The notes: generated by a model from the sequence alone, not told the origin. 64,000 nt of DNA from Nectonema munidae (GCA_030549495.1 JAUIRK010001051.1:1240001-1304000); one strand, 5' to 3'; counted from the first letter of the stretch, positions 22,191 through 33,040 are shown. Numbers and translations are program-made.

Positions 22191-24035
22191 CTAAAGAGAT
22201 TTATTCAGTAGAATCTCCTGAAAAGCATCAGGATTATCTTTCAGAGAATGAAGCTGGCTGGAGTGCATAAAAACGGGAAGTATCTTTTCTTTTTCTAAAA
22301 TTTTACATATCAAATCACAAAAAAAATTAGAATTACTGTTTCCTCTCAAAAATAGTGCATAGGATTGTAAATTTTCATAATCAGAATGACAGAAAGTAAA
22401 TTCATCAGGATCTTTCTGATTAAAGCTTGCATCAAAAACAAAATGGTCAGGATTTTTACGAATGTCATAAAATCCTTTCTTTTCGGAATTTTTATCCACG
22501 CAGAGCAGTGATTTAACAGGAATATTAAAATTCTTAGTGAAAGCTAAAGGAATGTAGTTTTCCAAATAATTAAAATACTCCTTCCTCATAAGAACTTTAT
22601 CTTTGTAATAGTTTAAATAAAACTTTTTATACCTGGTTAAAAAACGATTTGTAAAAATGTTATAAAGTGGCAAATCATAGAATTTAGTGAAAAGATAAAG
22701 CATAAAAAACCTTTTCAAATATTTAGAATGCAAATAGGTATTTTCAGCAAACGTTTTCAAAAAGGGTTGAAGAAAATTATGAATTTCAAAAGTGGTATTA
22801 CCAAGATTTAAAAAAGCAAGATTACAAGCTAAACTACAATGATTGTTGCAATTTTCATCAAACTTAAAATGGGAGAGAAGATAAGTTGAAATATTCTGCA
22901 TGTGCTGGTTTAGATACGAAAAGTTTCCATTATTTTGAAATAAAATGAACCATTTCAAGAGAATATTAATGACATTAACATCTAACTTAACTTCATTTGT
23001 AGCGTTAAGCCAAAAAACCAGAGCTTCTTCTAATTTTGAAAAACTTTGATCTTGAAGAATTTTAGAGTGAAACTTCATGAGTGAATAAATGGAGTTTTCA
23101 TTGACAGGAATTCGTGAAATTTCTTTCATAGCATTCGTATTGACGTTGTCTGTCAATTCTCCAGTGATATATAAATGCATATAGGATTTTATATTAAAGT
23201 TATCTGTTACTTCATCAACCAAACGTAAATATTTTTGAAATTTATTCACAAGTGACCTGTAAAAAATGGGGTTAATGTTATCTAATTTCTTGAGATAAAA
23301 CAAAAGCGACATAAATTCATTGAAATCAATCTTGTGCTTAGGAAAATGTAAGAGAGAGTTGAGTATCTTATTAGTTAAGTATGGATTATTTTTGAAAATA
23401 AATAGAGCTTGTTTAAAATCCTCCATCCCAAAATTTTGAATATCTGTGGAATTTTCAAATAATCTAATTGTGATTAACTTTTCGATTGCACTCATCAAGT
23501 CAGAAATATCTTGATTTTCTTGACTATCTTTGATTACCTTATCCAGTAAAAGACGTAAATCAAGCAAATCACACGCCATCAACTCGTTGAACGTATGCAT
23601 TAGCATTTTGACAATCCCTCTTACAAAAAAACTATTATCATAATCAAGAGATAGAAATTTGAGTCTCCTAAGACAATGAATACAATCAAAAGCAGTCATT
23701 TTATAAATCTTTGTTATTGATTTACGGATAAATAAATTGAACTCAGGATCAAACAAAATGTCATCAATTTGAAGTTGATTCGTTTTAAATTGTTCACAAA
23801 CATTAGCCAGAATAATCATAATATCTTTTACATGATCACCAGATTTTTTTGAAAAGTTGTAGACATTAGTTTTATACGGGATAAGAGAAGACTTTTCATC
23901 TGTCAATATTTTAATTGTACTTGGCAGTTCAGTATTCTTGTTATCAACTAGGAGAGAGAGTTTAGAGATACAAAATAAAAATGGAGAATTACAGGAAAAA
24001 AAAATTTTTCGAGATAGCTTATTAAAAATTATCAT
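22191..24035 (-). CDS. 614-aa single-exon protein, possibly FASTK-like, mitochondrial
   Basis: This is the longest intact frame in the window. The N-terminus (MIIFNKLSRKIFFSCNSPF) is basic, hydrophobic and free of acids, like a mitochondrial presequence. The rest is a helical, leucine-rich protein. The part at residues about 210-275 (QALFIFKNNPYL, then LLHFPKHKIDFNEFMSLLFYL) alternates helices in the way of FASTK-family and other helical-repeat mitochondrial RNA-binding proteins. The C-terminal region (HFVFDASFNQKDPDEF onward) could be a diverged RAP-like end, but I cannot see diagnostic residues. The family call is tentative. The frame is uninterrupted, so it is a gene under selection and not a relic. 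A poly(A) signal follows at once, and a 61-codon ORF ends 5 bases upstream of the ATG. Confidence 0.75.
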   Translation of the reverse strand: MIIFNKLSRKIFFSCNSPFLFCISKLSLLVDNKNTELPSTIKILTDEKSSLIPYKTNVYNFSKKSGDHVKDIMIILANVCEQFKTNQLQIDDILFDPEFNLFIRKSITKIYKMTAFDCIHCLRRLKFLSLDYDNSFFVRGIVKMLMHTFNELMACDLLDLRLLLDKVIKDSQENQDISDLMSAIEKLITIRLFENSTDIQNFGMEDFKQALFIFKNNPYLTNKILNSLLHFPKHKIDFNEFMSLLFYLKKLDNINPIFYRSLVNKFQKYLRLVDEVTDNFNIKSYMHLYITGELTDNVNTNAMKEISRIPVNENSIYSLMKFHSKILQDQSFSKLEEALVFWLNATNEVKLDVNVINILLKWFILFQNNGNFSYLNQHMQNISTYLLSHFKFDENCNNHCSLACNLAFLNLGNTTFEIHNFLQPFLKTFAENTYLHSKYLKRFFMLYLFTKFYDLPLYNIFTNRFLTRYKKFYLNYYKDKVLMRKEYFNYLENYIPLAFTKNFNIPVKSLLCVDKNSEKKGFYDIRKNPDHFVFDASFNQKDPDEFTFCHSDYENLQSYALFLRGNSNSNFFCDLICKILEKEKILPVFMHSSQLHSLKDNPDAFQEILLNKSL

Positions 24036-24040
24036 TTATT

Positions 24041-24226
24041 CTAGTTGAACGGTGCAAAAGAGAAGTTATAAGTTGAAATGATGAGGCTTAAAGTAGTATT
24101 CATCAAATGCGATAAAAATATAACTGCAGATATGTAGAAAACATAAAGAGTTAAAGGATTATTTTGAAAATCATATGAAAAAGATTGTAAGAATTTCTTC
24201 TTCAAAAAGTTAAGAATAAAATTCAT
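24041..24226 (-). CDS. 61-codon upstream ORF with a membrane-like segment
   Basis: On the same strand as the 614-codon gene; its stop ends 5 bases before that gene's ATG. The peptide starts MNFILNFLKKKFLQSF and contains one long apolar stretch, LTLYVFYISAVIFLSHLM. It could be a translated upstream ORF, a small membrane protein on a dicistronic message, or chance. AT-rich DNA produces such hydrophobic frames easily, so support is weak. I do not recognise a homologue. Confidence 0.25.
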   Translation of the reverse strand: MNFILNFLKKKFLQSFSYDFQNNPLTLYVFYISAVIFLSHLMNTTLSLIISTYNFSFAPFN

Positions 24227-24479
24227 AAAGAAAATTTACCATAAATAATTATTATTTTTAAATTTTAGAGTTTAATGATAAAAAAATATGACCTATTATT
24301 TAATACAGACGGAAGCCATATTGAATTTGAAGTAAAAAGAATAGGAAAATTAAAATTAGAAAACTGGCACGAATCAAAATTTCAAACATTTTTATTTGTA
24401 AAATTTAAATAGTCAAACATACTTATTTATATTCGAATACAAAAAGAACATTGAGATTCTATTTTTCATCAAGAAGTTA

Positions 24480-25027
24480 TATTCCTCGTATTAGAAGTCA
24501 TAACTAAAATATAAGAGATACAACCTCCTTGTGGTGTTGATTGAACTGTATAGCTTTTTAATTATATTGGGTTTTCCTTTCATGAAAACAGTTCTATCTT
24601 TCAAATATGATGTTATAAATTTCACAATATATACAGGAAATTTCATTTTTGTCATATTTCCGATAATACACGCATGACAAGCAGAATTAAACGCTCCCGA
24701 AAAATCTATAAAGAAGCAGGTAAAATTCCATTTTTGATTAAAGCAACTGTATATATATGAGGTGAGTCGATCGATACCTATTTCTGTAGATCTTTGGTGT
24801 ATATAAGCAAATTGATAGTTGTTAATGCACTTCGTTAAAGTAATATGGTTGAGCATTCTATAACTAATAATTTTTTCATATAACTTACCGATACACGGCA
24901 AAAGAGTTATTGGCCTCCAGTCTTCTATTTTTCCAGCTGTTGCTGTACTTTTTGGTAAGTCATAACTAAAATATTTACAAAATTTACAAAAAGGACAAAT
25001 TCTTTTGGTGAGAGCTAGGTACATCAT
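24480..25027 (-). mobile_element. LINE reverse transcriptase fragment, R1/jockey-like
   Basis: On minus: DWRPITLLPCIGKLYEKIIS (RT finger motif), NYQFAYIHQRSTEIGIDRL, FTCFFIDFSGAFNSACH, which stands where the FLDxxxAFD catalytic motif belongs and has N in the usual second-Asp place, and IVKFITSYLKDRTVFMKG. The PQGG motif that should follow is in another frame (PQGGCISYILVM) after about 24540, so there is a frameshift. Endonuclease and YADD are absent; the fragment is 5'- and 3'-truncated. Confidence 0.85.
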
Positions 25028-25544
25028 AGAATAAATTTTCCTATGACAACGAAATAGGTAGATAGAGAGGGAGGTAGCTTTATAATATCATAACACTTTC
25101 TGAAGATTTGGAAGGAGAAGATTTAAAAATAGCTTAATTAATTACCCTGCCCAACAATTTCAATATTATATTTATAATAGAAATAAAGAAATAGGGTTTT
25201 CCTTAAAGCTATCTAGTTTAAAGTTAGAAAGATTCCATTATTGTCACTATTTTAAAATGGAATGCAAATGTACCTAAGAAAGATAAACCGAATCAGCAGA
25301 AAGCAGGCATCAATCAAAAACTAACCCGTTATGTACATTCACAGAAAATGTATTTGAATGAGGAATATCAAAATATGCCAAGAGGAACATTAGAACAGAT
25401 GATAAAGAGAAGATTTTGAAACGAAAGAATAACGAAGAAGATAATGATAAGAATAGTTGAGCTCAAGTGTTGGGGGCATAAAATGCCCCCTCCTTATTTT
25501 TCTCAGATATTAATAAGTTTTTATAAATATTTTTTATGTTACAT
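25028..25544. other. flank between LINE fragment and satellite, no gene seen
   Basis: AT-rich sequence with no family-like frame. It passes into the first satellite unit near 25545. Confidence 0.45.
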
Positions 25545-26850
25545 ATATATTTCAACTATGCTAAATTCAGTGGTGATGTCCATTTTTTTTATCTAAATCA
25601 ATCAAACCTGTCAAAAAATTGATTTATATTTGACAGCTCATCTCAAAAAGGAACTTTTTATCTAAATAATTTTATAAAGTTTTTTACACATGTATACCCA
25701 TTTTTAAATATGTTGAATTCAGTGGTGATATTCATTTTTTATGAAAATCAATGAAACCTGTCAAAAAATTGATCTAAATGTGACAGCTCATCTCAAAAAG
25801 GAACTTTATATCTAAATAAGTATATAAAGTTTTTTATACATGTATACCCATGTCAAATATCCTGAATTCAGTGGTGATATTCATTTTTTATGAAAATGAA
25901 TCAAACCTGTCAAAAAATTGATCTAAATGTGACAGCTCATCTCAAAAAGGAACTTTTTATCTAAATAATTATATAAAGTTTTTATACATGTATAGCCCTT
26001 TTTAAATATTCTGAATTCAGTGGTGATATTCATTTTTTATGAAAATCAATCAAACCTGTCAAAAAAATGATCTAAATGTGACAGCTCATCTCAAAAAGGA
26101 CTTTTATCTAAATAAGTAGACATGTATACCTATTTTCAAATATGCCGAATTCATTAGTGATATTTATTTTTTATGAAAATCATTTAAACCTGTCAAAAAA
26201 GTGATTTACATATGACAGCTCATCTCAAAAAAGAAACTTTTTATCTAAATAATTATATAATGTTTTTTACACATATACACCCATTTTCAAGCATGCTGAA
26301 TTTAGCGGTGATATTCATTTTATTTTTTATAGAAATCAATTAAAGTTATCAAAGCATTGATTTATATATGACAGCTCATCTTAAAAAGAAACTTTTTATC
26401 TAAGTAATAATATAAAGTTTTTTACACATATATACTCATTTTTAAGCATGCGTAATTCAGTGGTGATATTCATTTTTTATGAAAATCAATCAAAATTGTC
26501 AAAAAATTGATTTTTCTCAAAAAAAAAAGGATCAGGCACGGTTTTTTGAATTAGAGAATTACGTTTAATAGAAAGTATAGGGAGATGATGGAGTTTACCG
26601 TGTATGGCATTTTACACACATATACCCATTTTCAAGTAGGCTGTGTTTACTGGTTATATTCCTTTTTTTAATAAATATTAGTCAAACCTGAAAAAATAAT
26701 TTAAATATGACAGCCCATGTCAAAATTAAATTTTTATTCTTATACATTTCAAGTATGCAGAATTTAATGGTGATGTTCATTTTTTATGAAATCAATAAAA
26801 CCTGTCAAAAAATCGATTAAACCTGTATATCAATGTCAAATATATAAACA
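25545..26850 (+). repeat. tandem array, period about 150 bp, eight or nine units
   Basis: The word GACAGCTCATCTC starts near 25632, 25782, 25931, 26080, 26213 and 26370, giving spacings of 150, 149, 149, 133 and 157. Each unit contains GTGGTGATATTCATTTTTTATG, then CCTGTCAAAAAATTGAT and TGTGACAGCTCATC; the GTCA and TGAC words form an inverted pair. Units at the right end are more decayed and one is broken by unrelated sequence at about 26515-26610. Array ends 130 bases before a hAT insertion. Confidence 0.9.
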
Positions 26851-27269
26851 TAAAAATAACTTCTACTTGCAGTGTTTCTCTGGTAATTATTTTCTTAAGT
26901 TATTTAATAAACCAACTTTAGGTGTTTAATTCACTCACAATATTTCATTGTTCAGTAACTTTTGTATCTCGATAGGACCCAGGCCTGTAGACAGAGAGGG
27001 CAAGGGGGCAAGCCCCCCTAACTAAGATAGAAAGCCCCCCTTATATATTTCTTCTTCAACTTTGTTTTCATAGCATAGGATTTTTACCTTTATTTTATGA
27101 CCCTGTCTAATGCGACATCTGACTGTATTTAAGGTTTTATCCAATATTATTTACCTTTTATTTTCCTTTTATAAAAAACTTGGATTCACGTCAGTGGCGA
27201 AGCGTCATTGCAAGCAAGGCATGCACTGCATGTCTACTAAACAAAACAAGCAATATGTAGTTCAGTTCA

Positions 27270-28213
27270 ACCGGTTAGCAGCTAAAATGAAAAAGGCGCT
27301 TCGATTTATTGCAGGCTTTTCTGATAATTATGTAAGAAAAAAATATTCTATTATGAATCTTGAACAAATTGAAAGGTTTCAACTCGCAATCTTCATGTAT
27401 AAATGTAAAAATCTCAATTTTGTAAACAATTTTTCTTTATTTCAAACCAAAGATTTTGTTACATATAATTTAAGAAATAAAGAAAATATAATGATTAAGA
27501 GTTGTTATACTGCCACATACAGAAATAGTTTTTTAAACCGAGCAGTGAAGGTTTGGAACTCCCTTCCTGAGGTAATTCGAGAAGAGACAATTCTGAAAAA
27601 CTTTAAAAAAAGGATTAAACTGTTTTCCTTGGCAATCAATAATTTTAGGTTTTCATATCACACAAATTTTTTCGCTAATTTTTTCCCTAATTTAATATAT
27701 TATAGTTTTGTTTATGGTAATTGGGTATTTTCCAAATGTCTATAAATTATAATACATATATATACATATATATATTATCTTTCAATGTTCTTGCTCTTTC
27801 TTTTGCTCCCTATGCTTTTTTCCTAATCCTTTGCTCAATTCGCAAAAGGATGTTCTCCGTTGCTAACTAAATATGGTCAGCATTGATTTCACTCTCATAA
27901 ATACGGGATATCTTTCTGCCTCTAAAATCCGGTTTAATTTTTTTCCTGATTTTCTATGTAAATTTGTTACCTGCACCTTTCTCTATCATTTCTTTTATCC
28001 TACATTGTATTTCTTCTCCCCTCTATTTTGTATATTCTTGTTATTTTCAACACACTTTTTTTATATATCTGATAAAACATTTATTTTACACATAAAAAGT
28101 TATGTCAACTTTGTATAACACATAATTATACCTTCACACACATACATATTATATAAGATGAACAGATAAAAAGTCATCCTTTTTTTGTTCAATAAATTCT
28201 ATTCTATTCTAGT
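27270..28213 (+). mobile_element. LINE 3' end inside the inner hAT
   Basis: A frame reading KALRFIAGFSDNYVRKKYS, then IERFQLAIFMYKCK, VTYNLRNKEN and RAVKVWNSLPEVIREET is the C-terminal tail of a CR1/jockey-like RT ORF (thumb and post-RT region). The 3' UTR runs to a short (TTCTA)n tail at 28198-28212. The 5' boundary within 27240-27285 is not exact because the hAT sequence there is unknown. Confidence 0.85.
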
Positions 28214-28279
28214 GATGTATTACTCTTGCAAAACAGAATACACATGATGGTTAAAATAAAGAGATTATAGCTAAGTGAA

Positions 28280-28800
28280 GGGAGATAAGCAAGCAGTCTT
28301 GAAATTGCTTTCCAAGTAATCGAAGTGTTATAAAAGGAGACGTAGCGAAAGAGAGAGAAAGTATGCATATGGTAATATTAATATATGTTTTGCTCTCATC
28401 CATACTCTTTCTCTTTCTGCGTGAGGAAAAGATAGGCAAGCAATGTTAGTTTTGCTTAAAACAAGAGAGATAGCGTGTATAGAAGCAATCTGTTTTGCTT
28501 CATTTATACTCTCACTATGTGATGCAAGACGAGCAATATTAGTTGTGCTTTCATAGCAAGAAAGATAGAGTATGTGAAAGCAATGTATCTTTTGCTTTCA
28601 TGAATATTCTGCTGCATGATGCAAGGCAAGCAATATTATTTACGCTTTCACTTATTCAATACAAAATATATGTGAAGATGAAAAATAAACAAATGATAGT
28701 TTTTCTAGGAAAGTATACGAAGATGGGCAAGCAGTTTTAAAATTGCTTTCTAAGTAACGTATTAGAAAAAGGGATATAGAAAGAGAGATTGCGTATATAG
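28280..28800 (+). repeat. minisatellite, period about 95 bp, in the inner hAT
   Basis: The word GCAAGCAAT/GAGCAATATT followed by a TTGCTTT block recurs near 28437, 28531, 28627 and 28726. The outermost units (28286 and 28726) share GGCAAGCAGT, then AAATTGCTTTC, so they are closer to each other than to the middle units. Confidence 0.65.
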
Positions 28801-29599
28801 AAGCAATTAAAAATGTATATATGCAACATGTGTATTGCTGTTTACTTCATTTTTGTTTTTGCATGGCCTTTGTGTAGAAGCACGCTTCGCCACTGATTCA
28901 CGTTCATTTCAGAAAAATTGGTACAATTTATATTCTTGGCTTGAATACTCAGTCATGAAAGACGCTGCTTTTTGCTTTACCTGTAGACTTTTTGCCAAAA
29001 TTAATCAAAGAGACACAGCTTTCACTTTAAATGGCTTTTCTAACTGGAAAAAAGCAAATGAACGAAACAAAGGATTTCTCTAAAATGATTTCTTTTTAGC
29101 CCCCCCCCCTCCCCCTCCAAAAAAATTTTTCCAGCCCTCCCAATTGAAAAGTCCTAGCTACGGGTCTGATAGGACCTCTATCTTTTTGGCTACAAATTCG
29201 TTATCGGCTCGTAATCTCTACGTCATATCATAATTTATAGTATGTAATTTTTTATTCATTCTATGATGATCCTTTTTTGGTAGTTCTTTTTTCATTAGAA
29301 ATTTATATTCTTCAATGTCTGTTCGAAAATTTTTTTATAATGATAAAATTACTTTTTTCCTCTCTCAAAGCATTCTGATTAGAGAATCTTCTTGATGATC
29401 TTAGACTTTTTTATCAGCATCGTGTATATCAGGCCTGAATATTTGTCAACCAAATCTCATTTCAAAGGTTTTTTTCTGATGAATCATTCGTGATGTTCAT
29501 TGTTCAATTACAAAAAGTTAGCGTTATTCATATAAAAAAATTATCTCTTTGACGCAAAAAGAAAAATATGGACAAATTCAATTAAAAATATCTTGATAG

Positions 29600-31251
29600 T
29601 GACTAAATTCTCACATTTTTCATTTGTAAAAGGGGAACTTCTTTTTCACAGTCAAAATCTTTTTTGAAGCATCTAATATTATATAATTAAACAACTTCCT
29701 AGTTCATTAGAACATGGTAGATCTTCCATTTAGTCAAGATACATATATTTTTTTAATTATTTGTTTTGATCACATGTTCTCTTTCCAATTAGTTTTCAAC
29801 TTGGTTCCTTCTCTCATGCAAATTTTCAAAAGATTTTATAATACGTTTTGTTTTTTTTAATAAATATTTCATACTCAAGATGATTGTAGAAAGTATTATA
29901 AGCCAAAATATACAAAAAAAAGTATATTTTTACTATATACCTAATATGCAGCCATTTTTTGAATTTTTTTTACAGAACTTTCAGGCATACATTACAAATT
30001 CAATTGCCACTTCGAGATATTTTTTAACCGTATTATCCAAAATCCAGTACAGAAATAAAATAAGCATAGTCGATTTTGTATAAAACACATATTTTATTTT
30101 TTTGAAAATATTTTTAAGACAGTATCTAGAAGTAAACCGCAAATCTGATTGAAGCTTTCAGATATTTTAAAACCATAAATGTCAAACCTGAATCCAAAAA
30201 TGAAACCAGCATCTTCCATTAGGCATAAAAACAGATATTTTATTTAAATTTAAAAAATATTTTTGTAGACATTAGAAGTAAATCGAACATTTGATTGACA
30301 CTTTCAGACATTTAAAACCTCTAAATGCAAAAAATAATTTCAGAAATAAAAATTATCATGGTCGAATTGGTATAAAAACATATATTTCATGTAAAATTAG
30401 AGAGAATATTTTGGGATATAGTTTTCAGGCATAAACCGCAAATTTGAATGACACTAGCAGTAAAACCTCTAAATGCGAAAACTGTGTTCAGAAATGGAAT
30501 CATCATGATCTATTTGCTATAAAAAGATATATTTCATGAAAATTTGAATCAATATTTTTGGAAACAAATTTTAGAACTAAACGCAAATTTGATTAATACT
30601 TATAGGTATTTTCAAATTCAAACTGCAAAAATTGAGTCCATAAATGAAACTAGAATGGTTGATTTGGTATAAAAACATATATTTAATTGTAAAATTTGAA
30701 TGAATGTCTTTGGAGACAATTTTCAGAAGTAAACCGCAAATTAGATTAACACTTATAGGTATTTTAAAATCCTAAATGTAAAAAATGAGTCCAGAAATGA
30801 AAACAACATGATCGATTTAGTATAAAAACATATATTTTATGTAAAATTTGAAGGTATATTTTATTAGATACATTTTTGATCAATCAAAATTTTGATTGAC
30901 ATTTTCTAAAAAGTAGCCATGATTATTGAAAAAATTAAATATATAAAGTATATTATATATACTGTATATAAATATAAATATAATTATAAATTTTCAGGGT
31001 ATTATATAATATAGATCCTAAGTTATAAGGTTAAGTATAGATAATGTCAAAATTTTGCTGATAATTTTTAATTATTGATTGAGTTTTGGACATGAAAGGG
31101 TCATTCAACTACCATGAAAATGGTTTCAAAAGATGCAGCTAGCGATTTTAGTAAAAGTCACAAAATTTGAAGGGATATGATTCAGCCAATTTTCTACAAT
31201 TAATTTTTAAGTGAAGGGGGCGTATTACAACCCCCCCCCCCCCCAGCACTA
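29600..31251 (+). mobile_element. non-autonomous hAT derivative sharing the 10.5-kb element's 3' end
   Basis: The segment 29620-29880 (GAAC then TTCTTTTTCACAGTCAAAATC, TTCATTAGAACATGGTAGATC, CACATGTTCTCTTTCCAATT) is the inverse of 10910-11170, and 31100-31200 (ACTACCATGAAAATGG, CAAAAGATGCAGCTAGCGAT) is the inverse of 10540-10620. It ends in a C run and AGCACTA, the decayed form of the CAGTGCTGG terminus. The transposase part is missing and the region between is expanded by a minisatellite. The left end was not found. Confidence 0.7.
30060..30915 (+). repeat. minisatellite, period about 135-160 bp, six units
   Basis: The block AGTAAACCGCAAATCTGATT, in variants, appears near 30134, 30271, 30430, 30566, 30727 and 30883, each followed about 90-110 bases later by a TATAAAAACATATATTT block. 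The 10.5-kb relative has this block only once or twice, so the array expanded in this copy. Confidence 0.75.
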
Positions 31252-31559
31252 ATAGGATTAAGAATGTTAAAGAATGGAAGCATGTCAAGCAAAAAACTGA
31301 GAGAGAGTCAAAAAGATATGAAAGCTTGAACTTCAATCATGAGGCCTCCATATGAAACGAACGACGGATTGACCATACCGAAGAAACAGGTGCAGAGTTC
31401 ATGTCAACTACCTAGATTTCAATGGCGTGTCATGTTTGTGAATCAAAATACAAGCTCCAAATTTTGAAGTGCAATAATACACCTTGTTGTAAGCCATTTT
31501 GTACTAACCACATAAGTTCTTTCTCAAAAAGAAAATATATTAATACCTTGATAAGAGTT

Positions 31560-31760
31560 ACTCACAGGACACGTGATCATTTTAGCCAACACTAAACTAA
31601 AACTTAGATTGTATAAAAGTGGATGAATTTATATCCTTTAAAACTTCAGAGGTTACTAAAATCATTTGCTGCATCTTTTGATAACATTGTCATGATAGTT
31701 GAATAACCCTTTCAAGAAAATTTGATAATAATGCGTGTAACAAATAACTTAGTGCTTAAA
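31560..31760 (-). repeat. third copy of the CAGTGCTGG-family end
   Basis: Contains GAATTTATATCC, AAAATCATTTGCTGCATCTT, TTGATAAC and CATGATAGTTGAATAACCC in the order of 10560-10640 on plus, i.e. the same orientation as the 10.5-kb copy and opposite to the copy that ends 300 bases to its left. Confidence 0.55.
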
Positions 31761-31914
31761 TTAGATTAACTTTTTAAAATTTATAATCAGACTCAGTTTT
31801 TGTCATTAGGTTATGGAAATGTGTCGATCAAATTTGCTCTTTATATCTAAAAACGGTGTCCAAAAACATTCATTTATATTTTAAATAAAAAATCTAGCAC
31901 GCTGATTTAACCTG

Positions 31915-32545
31915 CCTAGTTTAACAATGCCTTTATCTTCAACAATTTCATGATCTATTTTGCAACTGCGAAATAAAAACGGGTACACCGGAACATCTCT
32001 TATGAACCCATAATCCACATTTCATGCACTGAATAGCATTCCTAACCACTTTGATTCCACACACAATACACGGATCAATGGCACTCATTGAGTCAATGCA
32101 TTTTTCGTGACGAATTTCATCGCTTTAGTTTTTGCAATATTCACATTCAAACCTTTGCTTTCTAAGGCTTCTTTCCAACAACTGTACTTTCTTCAACGTC
32201 TTCTAAATAGCTACCAATCAATAGCAAATCATCAGTGTAGAGAATTTTCTACACTAAATGTTCTTGGATATGTTTTCCGCCACTGCGTCTATCACAATCG
32301 TGAAATAAAGTGGACTGAGGACGGAGCCCTGATGCACTCCAAATTTGACTTCGAACCACCCAGACTTTTCCCCATCGATTTGTACTGCAGTTTCAGTCTC
32401 TCTATACATTTCCATCACAGCTCTAATTTCACATTCCATTACACCTTTCTTACTCAATGCCCATCAAATAACCTCTCTAGGAATACGATCAAAGACTTTT
32501 TCAAGTTCTATAATAACTACGAACGGAAAATAAGACCGTAAAACT
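31915..32545 (-). mobile_element. RTE-like LINE fragment with C-terminal zinc finger
   Basis: On minus: an RT segment with the FD catalytic motif (ELEKVFDRIPREVIWWAL), then VKFGVHQGSVLSPLYFTIVI and a decayed LYTDDLLLIGS catalytic box (TDD where YADD is usual). The frame shifts into a C-terminal CxxC/WVHKxC finger (CIVCGIKVVRNAIQCMKCG, then LWVHKRCSG) at about 32075-31985. This RT plus C-terminal finger architecture is the one also seen in the 43-45 kb LINE. Endonuclease is absent. Confidence 0.85.
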
Positions 32546-32559
32546 GAATATTATTATTT

Positions 32560-33040
32560 ATTTTATTTGATCATTATCGTGTCAATTTCTCTATTCACAA
32601 AAGGCATTAGTTCGATTTATAATAGTCCCTTCTGGTAGCAAAAGATACTCCTTACTCTAAAATGAAATATTTATAAAGCAAAAACTCAAAGTATTTTCCA
32701 CAATAAGTATAAAATGGGAAGTGTACATTTTTCATTTGTTTTAAATATATTTTATCAATAATCGTTTTATTAATAATAAACGTGTAGTCAGTTTGCATCA
32801 AAAAATTAGTAAGGAGAAGTTAAACACTAATAGATTTTTTCGAATTTTAAAATAACTGTATAGCATTCGGGACGAGTCATAAACAAGGAAGGCAGACATG
32901 AATATCGTATAATCTTTAGTCACATCCAAGGAGTTGACCTCAAATCACGGGCCGAAAATAACATTATCTTTTTATGTCAAAAAAATTAGGAGGAAAAAGG
33001 AAAAATGAGAAAGTGATACACTTTTATTGTGGACAAATTT
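32560..33040. other. gene-free AT-rich stretch
   Basis: Nothing recognised; unstructured AT-rich sequence. Confidence 0.5.

Larger units (their letters stand above)
27192..28895. mobile_element. inner hAT element nested in the outer one
   Basis: Flanked by ATTCACGT at 27184-27191 and 28896-28903, a perfect 8-bp duplication. Termini are CAGTGGCGAAGCGTCATT (left) and CAGTGGCGAAGCGTGCTT (right, on minus), identical for 14 bases. It has no transposase of its own. It contains a LINE tail (27270-28213) and a minisatellite (28280-28800). Confidence 0.92.
26980..29168 (+). mobile_element. outer hAT element (ZMYM1-like), perfect 8-bp duplication
   Basis: Flanked by ATAGGACC at 26972-26979 and 29169-29176. 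The ends start CAGGCCTGTAGACAG (left) and CAGACCCGTAGCTAGG (right, on minus). The interior holds a TTF-type zinc-finger segment of a hAT transposase on plus (28904-29083: SFQKNWYNLYSWLEY, then DAAFCFTCRLFAKINQR and GFSNWKKA), as found in ZMYM1-like hAT proteins. Only this N-terminal piece remains before the C-run and right end, so the element is internally deleted. A second hAT (27192-28895) inserted just before the zinc-finger segment. Confidence 0.92.

Noticed and set aside
24275-24412. 45-codon plus-strand ORF (MIKKYDLLFNTDGSHIEFEV and onward)
   Set aside because: Short, no homologue recognised, no promoter or splice context; likely chance between a gene and a LINE fragment.
25545-26850. 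Possible CRISPR-like spaced repeats
   Set aside because: Units are about 150 bp, continuous and diverged, in a eukaryotic setting; this is a satellite array.
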